Source: Lewinellaceae bacterium (GTDB lineage Bacteria > Bacteroidota > Bacteroidia > Chitinophagales > Saprospiraceae). From it: a DNA stretch of 64,000 nucleotides. The position numbers and the translations under genes were made by a program. Shown here in pieces: positions 58,108 to 64,000 of the stretch. Below the pieces are notes generated by a model. That model was given only the letters and a program-made list of their open reading frames with translations. It was not told where the DNA came from and ran no database searches. Where the stretch lies: positions 62,001 to 126,000 of the forward strand of contig JACJXZ010000009.1 in the NCBI GenBank assembly GCA_020636375.1, written 5' to 3'. The first letter of the stretch is position 1. Each line of letters starts with the position of its first letter.

Positions 58108-59532
58108 ATGATTGGCAGGTTAAAAGAAACAGATATTCTAAAAAAAGCCCTTGCATCCGAAAAGCCGGAGCTGGTGGCAGTTATCGGCAGGAGGCGGGTT
58201 GGGAAAACCTATTTGATCCGGTCTTTTTTTGGAGGGCAGATTGATTTTGAAATGGTTGGGTTGAAGGATGGCAACATGGAACAACAATTGCGAAATTTTA
58301 CCTACAGCCTGAAAGAAGCCAAAGGACAGAAAGGCCCCGTTGAAAGAACTCCGAAGGACTGGCTGGCCGCTTTTCACGAATTGAAAGAATTTCTGGAATC
58401 TTCTGAAAAAGAAAAAAAAAGGAAGGTCGTATTTATTGATGAGCTTCCCTGGGCAGCTACAGCAAAGTCTGACTTCCTTACCGGGTTTAGTTATTTCTGG
58501 AACAGTTATGCGTCAAAGTCAAACATCATTGTGGTGATCTGCGGTTCTGCAACGGCGTGGATGATAAAAAAAATCATCAACAACAAAGGCGGGTTGCACA
58601 ACCGGGTAACGCGGAAAATATTGTTGCAACCTTTTGCTCTATCAGAGACGGAGGCCTACTTCCGGTCGAGAAACATTTCATTTGACAGATACCAGATTTT
58701 GCAGCTCTATATGACCATGGGAGGCATCCCTCATTACTTAGACCAGGTAGAAGGAGGTCGAACTGCCGTTCAGAACATAAATGAAATATGTTTCCACCCT
58801 CAGGGTTTATTGCGAACAGAGTTTGATAACCTGTATAGTTCTTTATTTGCCAATCCCGAACGATATGAAATCATTGTAAGTGCTTTAGCTTCAACCTGGA
58901 AAGGACTGAGCAGGGCAGAGATATTAACCGCTACCAAGCTGAGCGACGGCGGAGGGGTTACGGATATTTTAAAAGAATTGGAACAGTCCGGTTTCATCAC
59001 ATCCTATGTCCCTTTCAACAAGAAGAAAAAAGACATGCTTTACCGGCTGACGGATAATTACTCGCTTTTTTACCTCAAGTACCTAAAGGATATGCCAAAA
59101 AATGAAGCCGGAAATTGGCAGAGTTTGAGCCAAACCCAATCTTGGAAGTCCTGGAGCGGTTATGCCTACGAAAATATCTGCCTGCAGCATATCGGCAAAA
59201 TAAAAACAGCGCTTGGCATATCTGGCATGTATACGCGCCACTGTAGTTTTTTGTCAAAAGCAACCGAGGATCGCGAAGGTGTTCAAATTGACCTGTTGAT
59301 TGACCGGATGGACAACGCTGTATCCATCTGCGAAATAAAATTCTACAACGATGAATTTTCGCTGTCTAAAGAGGAGGCGGATAAACTGAGGAAAAAGCGC
59401 AGCATTTTCCGCGAGGCGTCCAGGTCCAGGAAACAGCTATTCCTGGTATTGGTCACTACATTTGGCTTACTCCCAAATAAGCATAGCCTCGGCCTGATTG
59501 ATAATGTGATTACGATGGAGGAGTTGTTCTGA
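58108..59532 (+). CDS. ATPase_2/DUF234-type ATP-binding protein with nuclease-like C-terminus
   Basis: A 474-residue protein of the archaeo-bacterial ATPase family. Residues 1-230 form the P-loop domain: Walker A GRRRVGKT (27-34), Walker B VVFIDELPW (Asp112, Glu113), sensor-like VICGSATAWM. A winged-helix region follows (RAEILTATKLSDGGGVTDILKELEQSGFI), then a DUF234 domain with a PD-(D/E)XK core (GVQIDLLIDR and ICEIKFYND). The biological role is unknown; such genes are mobile and often multicopy. It lies inside an 18-bp inverted repeat with a broken relative, has a large dyad upstream, and overlaps the fragment's end by 23 nt. Confidence 0.9.
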   Translation: MIGRLKETDILKKALASEKPELVAVIGRRRVGKTYLIRSFFGGQIDFEMVGLKDGNMEQQLRNFTYSLKEAKGQKGPVERTPKDWLAAFHELKEFLESSEKEKKRKVVFIDELPWAATAKSDFLTGFSYFWNSYASKSNIIVVICGSATAWMIKKIINNKGGLHNRVTRKILLQPFALSETEAYFRSRNISFDRYQILQLYMTMGGIPHYLDQVEGGRTAVQNINEICFHPQGLLRTEFDNLYSSLFANPERYEIIVSALASTWKGLSRAEILTATKLSDGGGVTDILKELEQSGFITSYVPFNKKKKDMLYRLTDNYSLFYLKYLKDMPKNEAGNWQSLSQTQSWKSWSGYAYENICLQHIGKIKTALGISGMYTRHCSFLSKATEDREGVQIDLLIDRMDNAVSICEIKFYNDEFSLSKEEADKLRKKRSIFREASRSRKQLFLVLVTTFGLLPNKHSLGLIDNVITMEELF

Positions 59533-59806
59533 CGAACACTGGACTTGCATCTTTTTCCCGGAGGAATTCCTCCGTTTCTGCCAGGGAAAAAGGGTCCAGT
59601 TTAATGCGGTCCGTTATGCGGTTGTGCAAGCCTCCCTTGTTCTTAATCAAATGATTGAGCATCCACGAAGCAGCTGATCCACAAACGACAAGTACTATAT
59701 CGTCACGCGCGCTGGCCCAACTGTTCCAAAAATGCTCCAGTCCGGAAAGGAACTTCGAATTTTTTGTATCCAGCCACGGCAGTTCATCAAGAAAGATCAC
59801 TTTCTT
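59510..59806 (-). pseudogene. fragment of a second DUF234-type ATPase
   Basis: About 97 codons homologous to residues 108-200 of the intact ATPase next door (VIFLDELPW, EHFWNSWASARDDIVLVVCGSAASWM, NKGGLHNRITDRIKLDPFSLAETEEF). Upstream of VIFLDELPW the frame meets a stop (TGA), and downstream homology ends where the intact gene stops, so it is truncated at both ends. The two copies face each other. It is too divergent from the intact gene to be a recent duplicate. Confidence 0.85.
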
Positions 59807-59930
59807 GCCAATTCAGTTCTTTTTTTCTGCCGATTAAAGGATTCACCCGCTTGTTTTGGCCATAACTATGTTTTTTGACAAGTTATAGCCAATAATAAAG
59901 TACTCACAGTGAAAAAAACCTGAGTAGTGA

Positions 59931-60052
59931 TTAAAAAATAACTTCACTGTTTGAGATCCGTCGTTGTAGTTCGTTTATCAGCCTAACCCCGCGACAATCC
60001 TACGTGGCTGATTCACTTCACTACAACGACGGATCGTGAAGTTATTTTTTAA
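59931..60052. repeat. 122-nt palindromic element, right border of ATPase unit
   Basis: Outer arms TTAAAAAATAACTTCAC (59931-59947) and complement (60036-60052), inner arms GATCCGTCGTTGTAG (59955-59969) and complement (60021-60035), and a small ATCAGCC/GGCTGAT core form a long cruciform-capable palindrome. Its left end shares 18 bp, inverted, with the element at 57853-57950. Confidence 0.75.
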
Positions 60053-60080
60053 GGATTACTAAGAGATGTTTGCCTGCCCC

Positions 60081-63000
60081 TCACCGCACCACCACCCGCC
60101 TTACCACTGCTCCCCGGTTATTGCGCAACACCACCAGATACAGCCCCGCCGGCCATCCCTGTAGCGACAATTCCAGGTAGCCGGAAAACTCCTCCTGTAG
60201 TAGTGTCCGCCCTTCAATCGTAAGAAATGTCACTGTTGTCCTTTCCGCCGGGGCCTCTCCAGCCCAACGGATGCGCAGCAACCCGTCCGTCGGGTTGGGA
60301 AACAGCTGCCACTCCTGCCCGAAAGCTGGCGACCGGCTGCCGACAGCGCTGCCCTGCAGCACAAAGTTGAACGCTTTGTCGCTCCCGGTGACGCCGCAGG
60401 CATTGATCGAGGATACCCGCCAGAAGTATTCGCCCTCGCCCAGCGGGCTTTCCAGGGTATAGGAGGTGGCGGCGGTCCGGGCCGACCGGACGATGTACTG
60501 GAAAAAGCGGTCGGTGGCGATCTGCAGCAGAAAGGTGTCGGCTTCGGCAACCGGCCCCCAGCTGAAAGTGGGATACTCATCAAAAACAAAGGATTCGTCC
60601 TCCGGAAAGAGCAGGGTTGGGGCAGGAGCAAGGCTCCTGGCCTGCAACACGCACTGTATGAAGTGAGACGTGGTCCCGTGGGCGGCGGTGATGATGAGCG
60701 GGAAGTTGCCGGTTTGCGACAGGCTGTCGATCGTCAGGGTGACAAGGGTGCCGGGCGCCGCCGGGTTGCTGCTGAAGCTCGAAACGCTGCCCGGCGGCGC
60801 GCCGATCACGTGCAGAGTGGCCGGCCCGGGAAACCCGCTGCCGATAAAAAAATCCGTAGCATACGGTTCGCCCAGGCAGGCGATATTTGCCGTTTGCAGG
60901 GGGAACAGCTCGGCCACATCGGGCGGAGTGGCGCACAATTCCAGTTCCCAGCCATTAATCTGGCCGCCATCCTGGTCGAAGTGGTCGATGACGGTCAGCT
61001 TCCACTCGCCTTCCGCCGGTTCTCCGATCAGGGCCGACAGGGCGTCGATAGGTTGAAACGTTCCCGCGATTGCCGGATAGTCCCCGCAGGTGGCTTCCAG
61101 GTCTTCCTGAGTGAGGGAGGCGTCGTCGGCAAAACCAAGGGCCAGGTTGGCGCCCGGGCAGCCGTAGAAGGATCCCGGAATGCCCGGCCGGTGGAACAGG
61201 TCGATGACGGTGCCCGAAGGCGACTGCAGGGTGGCGGATAAGTCGCCGGTAAAGGAATGGGCAATGTCGATATTGCGCAGGGCGATGCCTGCTACGGCGC
61301 CCGCCTCCTCTATTCTGATCCTGGCGATGGCAAAAGAACTGCCCTGGGGAGAAATAGGTTGAGGCGGGCCCTGGTAGGATGCGTTCTGGCAGAGGGAAGG
61401 GGCGGTGGTGAACCCGGAAGGCGCCGTCCACGGGCCGGCTCCGCAGGTGTTGCGGCCCCGCACCCGGACGTAATAGGTTGTTGAGGGCGCCAGAATAATG
61501 CCCTGAAAATAAGGCGCCGTCAGGCCCGAAACAGAACCGGCGATATTGCTGAAGCCGATAGTTTCGGCGACTTGCAGCTCGTACGTTTCCGCCAGGGGAT
61601 GGCCCGACCATTGAAATGTGGGCGACAAATTGAGCACGGCCGTTCCCGGGGCCGGCGCAATGACGGAGAGCATCGGCGGTGGCTGGTCGGTCAATGTCAG
61701 GGTGGCGCCCGCCTCTGCGGAGCTGTAATTGTCCTCTGCCTGGATGGTGAAGTTGTAAGTGCCGTTGGATAAGGCGGTATTGTAGATATTCAGGGTGAGG
61801 TTCGATTCCGTTCCGGGGCCGGCCGGATTGGGGCTGAAGGTGGCGCTGATGCCGGACGGCAGGCCGGCGGCACTGAGCGTTGCAGGCCCGGAGAAGTTGT
61901 CCCCCACTTCCACCACATACCTGGCGCTGCCGGGGATGCAGCTCTCCTGGTGGTTGTCGGCGAGGAAAACGGTGGGGTTGCAGTTGGCGATCCGGCGCCC
62001 GTCCAGGTACATCAGGTTGGTATTGCCGGGGTCCAGCCAATCCCGGAGGCGGGTGGCGGGTGTGCCTCCGCCGGCCCAGGAGTGCCGAAGCCACCCGAAG
62101 GCGTCGTATTGGTTGTTGTTGCAGCTGGCGGCGCCGCCCCGCAGTTGCCCCACTGCCCGCCGCTGGCGGTCGAGCAGGGGCGCGCCGGAGGAACCCGATT
62201 CGGTGGAGCCAATATCCCAGTAAGGGACGATCAGGTGGTTGCCGCCCGGGACATTAGCGCTGCCGCTGCCCCAGGCACCAGGGTAGGCGTCGGAAAAGGA
62301 AAAGCTGATCCGTTTTTCCCGTCCGTCCGGATGATGGATGCAGGCCAGGGTGTCCTGTGGGGGCGTGGCGTCGCGGCTCCAGCCGGAAAAGAAGGCCTGG
62401 GAATTGGCCGGCAGAGGGTCGTCGAGTTCCAGCAGGGTAAAATCGGTGGGGGCATAGCCGGCCCGAAAAATGGCGCCGGTATTGAAATTGCTGAGCTGGC
62501 CGTCGCCCGGGTTGCCGCTGGCCGTCGAGCCGGGTTGCCGGCAGTAGCTGTTCTGGTAGTTCCAGTAAACCACCACCGACGGCGCATTGGAGGCGTTGAT
62601 CTCGCAGTGGTTGGCAGTCATAAAGTAGGGCGTGCAGTCATTGCGGGTGTTGTTGATCAGGAAGCCGGTGCAGAAGGAACTTCCTCCCAGCCCGTAAACG
62701 GCCACGGACCGGATTTCGTCCCGGTAAGATTCAACGATGGGCCAGCCGTCGGCTGCGCCGCAGGCCACGTCGAGGTTGCAGGCACCGGAGAGCACCTTGT
62801 AGAACCCCAGGAAATCGTGGTTGACGGTGGCCAGGCGCAGGCGCAGGGCCTGGCGTTGGCCGGGAGGCAGCTGCACTTCGAGGACTGCTTCGTCGCCCGG
62901 CAGGATCGGCGTCCATAACTGATAGTGGTTTTCGTTATCCGCAGCGGTGAAGGGCCCCAGCACCCGGCCCTGGGCGGGGCCGTATATCAGGAGGCGCCCG

Positions 63001-63347
63001 CCGGGCGGCATGTAGTATTCCAGGAAACCGAAATTGAGGGAGTGGGCGGCGGGGGAGCATATCCTCAAACGCCATACCTCGGCGCCGTCCGGCAGCTGCT
63101 CCCAAAGGCCGCGGCCCCGGGGCGTAATATCTACTTCTAAAGGCCTGGCAAAGTGGGGCGCCCGCCCAGGGACCCTGCGTTGGAGTTCTTCCCGCCGCAA
63201 CGCCTCATTATCCACCGGGCCCAGGGATACCTTCTCCACCTCCGACAAAGGCACGGTGGTAGGGGCAATGCCGTTGCCCGGGTATTGCGCTGCGGCTGGC
63301 GCCAGCAGGAACAATAATCCTGAAATGCTGATGAATAGGCGTTTCAT
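60081..63347 (-). CDS. T9SS-secreted trypsin-like (lysyl endopeptidase-like) serine protease
   Basis: A 1088-residue exported protease. Order: signal peptide (1-20), an N-terminal beta domain, a chymotrypsin-fold domain with catalytic His247 (TANHC), Asp302 (PTDFTLLELDDP) and Ser387 (ESGSSGAPL), resembling lysyl endopeptidases, an Ig-like domain, a fibronectin-type segment, a proprotein-convertase P domain (about 680-800, RIEEAGAVAGIALRNIDIAHSFTGDL), further Ig/fibronectin-like domains, and a type A T9SS sorting domain (from about 1005). It probably digests extracellular proteins. A TAAATTTG box lies 23 nt upstream of the ATG. Confidence 0.93.
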   Translation of the reverse strand: MKRLFISISGLLFLLAPAAAQYPGNGIAPTTVPLSEVEKVSLGPVDNEALRREELQRRVPGRAPHFARPLEVDITPRGRGLWEQLPDGAEVWRLRICSPAAHSLNFGFLEYYMPPGGRLLIYGPAQGRVLGPFTAADNENHYQLWTPILPGDEAVLEVQLPPGQRQALRLRLATVNHDFLGFYKVLSGACNLDVACGAADGWPIVESYRDEIRSVAVYGLGGSSFCTGFLINNTRNDCTPYFMTANHCEINASNAPSVVVYWNYQNSYCRQPGSTASGNPGDGQLSNFNTGAIFRAGYAPTDFTLLELDDPLPANSQAFFSGWSRDATPPQDTLACIHHPDGREKRISFSFSDAYPGAWGSGSANVPGGNHLIVPYWDIGSTESGSSGAPLLDRQRRAVGQLRGGAASCNNNQYDAFGWLRHSWAGGGTPATRLRDWLDPGNTNLMYLDGRRIANCNPTVFLADNHQESCIPGSARYVVEVGDNFSGPATLSAAGLPSGISATFSPNPAGPGTESNLTLNIYNTALSNGTYNFTIQAEDNYSSAEAGATLTLTDQPPPMLSVIAPAPGTAVLNLSPTFQWSGHPLAETYELQVAETIGFSNIAGSVSGLTAPYFQGIILAPSTTYYVRVRGRNTCGAGPWTAPSGFTTAPSLCQNASYQGPPQPISPQGSSFAIARIRIEEAGAVAGIALRNIDIAHSFTGDLSATLQSPSGTVIDLFHRPGIPGSFYGCPGANLALGFADDASLTQEDLEATCGDYPAIAGTFQPIDALSALIGEPAEGEWKLTVIDHFDQDGGQINGWELELCATPPDVAELFPLQTANIACLGEPYATDFFIGSGFPGPATLHVIGAPPGSVSSFSSNPAAPGTLVTLTIDSLSQTGNFPLIITAAHGTTSHFIQCVLQARSLAPAPTLLFPEDESFVFDEYPTFSWGPVAEADTFLLQIATDRFFQYIVRSARTAATSYTLESPLGEGEYFWRVSSINACGVTGSDKAFNFVLQGSAVGSRSPAFGQEWQLFPNPTDGLLRIRWAGEAPAERTTVTFLTIEGRTLLQEEFSGYLELSLQGWPAGLYLVVLRNNRGAVVRRVVVR

Positions 63348-63369
63348 TGCAGCTTTTGTGTGCTGGTTC

Positions 63370-63377
63370 CAAATTTA
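63370..63377 (-). promoter_or_regulatory. -7 element TAAATTTG of the protease gene
   Basis: TAAATTTG on the minus strand matches TAnnTTTG 23 nt ahead of the protease ATG at 63347. Confidence 0.45.
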
Positions 63378-63460
63378 GGGCATAATAGGTGTCCGGGCAA
63401 ATGAGTTTCCTTTTATGCCCGGTTGGAGACAAATGGGGGGAGGCGTGTGTGTGTGTGGTC

Positions 63461-63620
63461 ACTCCGGAAACCCTGGGAAAGGAGTGAAGGAGTGACTTAG
63501 CGAATGAGTGAATAGAATCAGCTATATAATAAGGTTTGATTTTAAAAATAATACATATTCTATATTTATTCACTCATTCAGTCCCTCACTCATCCACTCA
63601 TTTGGGGGACTTTCCGGAGT
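63461..63620. repeat. 160-nt palindromic element with GAATGAGTG arms
   Basis: Outer arms ACTCCGGAAA (63461-63470) and complement (63611-63620), and inner arms GAATGAGTGAATA (63502-63514) and complement (63567-63579) form a foldback around an AT-rich centre. The right half contains the TCACTCAT-type array also seen at 20182-20220. GT-rich simple sequence flanks both sides. It fills the gap between the carboxypeptidase and protease genes. Confidence 0.65.
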
Positions 63621-63701
63621 AACCTCATGTGTATGTGTGTATGTGGTGTGCTGCTCACTCAGGGCTGCACGGTGCCTTCACGCCTTTGCCCAAAAGAAAG
63701 C

Positions 63702-64000
63702 TCACCGCTCTCCTCCCTGCCCCGCAAAAAACAGCGCATTGCAGAACAGGAACTTACCGTTTTCCCAGAATCCGCGGAACAAGGGGTTGTCGGCCATATA
63801 AATGACGGCGCCCCTGCCTTTGTTCTGAACGGCGAAGACGGCTGTGTTCCGGGCATTCTTCAGGGCATTGGCACCGGCAAAGCCGACCACTTCCGGCGTT
63901 TCGCCGATGAAGCCGACATTCCAGGTGTCTTTGAGCAGCTCGTAAAAATGGTTGCTGGTCTTGAGAGAGTAGTAGCTTTCCAGCCCGAAGGCCAGGGGGT
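63702..64000 (-). CDS. C-terminus of an M14-type zinc carboxypeptidase-like protein (partial)
   Basis: About 98 C-terminal codons of a gene that continues beyond the right edge. The sequence YYSLKTSNHFYELL, WNVGFIGE, NTAVFAVQNKGRGAVIYMADNPLFRGFWENGKFLFCNALFF matches the far C-terminal domain found after the M14 zinc carboxypeptidase domain in large Bacteroidota proteins. The catalytic zinc domain itself is outside the window, so the family assignment is tentative. It lies upstream of the secreted protease on the same strand, separated by the 160-nt palindrome. Confidence 0.65.
   Translation of the reverse strand, partial: PLAFGLESYYSLKTSNHFYELLKDTWNVGFIGETPEVVGFAGANALKNARNTAVFAVQNKGRGAVIYMADNPLFRGFWENGKFLFCNALFFAGQGGER

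Overview
The window comes from a member of the Bacteroidota, most likely the class Saprospiria (Lewinella/Haliscomenobacter/Phaeodactylibacter-like). This is inferred from type IX secretion (T9SS) C-terminal sorting domains on four proteins, the -7 promoter motif TAnnTTTG ahead of many genes, families largely confined to this phylum (TIGR02757, DUF5606, DUF4783, LETM1-related proteins), LytS/LytTR signalling, and moderately high GC outside one AT-rich island. No rRNA, tRNA or CRISPR array was seen.

Layout. 1-11.2 kb: a small-RNA candidate, then housekeeping and envelope genes (lipoprotein, gpmI, glucosaminidase-like protein, DUF4783, TIGR02757, a glycosyltransferase, M3 oligoendopeptidase, DUF5606, LETM1-like protein). 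11.6-20.7 kb: a signalling block holding a LytS-type kinase and, 7 kb away, a LytTR regulator, each beside a DUF2141 paralogue; between them are a lipoprotein and a BlaI - M56 protease - PDZ/T9SS operon whose promoter lies between two matching palindromic operators. 20.7-41.2 kb: two very large secreted proteins (4493 and 1815 aa) sharing an HYR-like/dockerin/cohesin-like/T9SS tail; the first also carries 15 DUF11-type repeats, the central ones nearly identical in DNA. 41.8-50.5 kb: rel/spoT, a Fur-family regulator, a STAS protein, purA, an internally deleted Uma2 gene, a one-TM protein and an AAA-ATPase/nuclease protein.

50.6-54.1 kb is an AT-rich accessory island: a membrane protein and HAD phosphatase pair, a 174-nt inverted-repeat element with a 38-codon ORF, a group II intron that has lost its reverse transcriptase, and an effector-associated-domain (EAD11-like) plus formylglycine-generating-enzyme-like protein typical of predicted conflict systems. 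54.2-57.8 kb returns to core genes (SAM methyltransferase lipoprotein, PBP4-type DacB, fumarylacetoacetase). 57.9-60.05 kb is a second accessory unit: a DUF234-type ATPase/nuclease and a broken relative, enclosed by an 18-bp perfect inverted repeat. The window ends with a T9SS-exported trypsin-like protease and the C-terminus of an M14-type carboxypeptidase.

Long palindromic, mostly non-coding elements recur between genes throughout. The most promising leads are the operator-flanked BlaI/M56/PDZ operon, the EAD11-FGE protein with the RT-less intron beside it, the actively reshuffling DUF11 array with its paralogous partner, and the short promoter-terminator transcript at the left edge.
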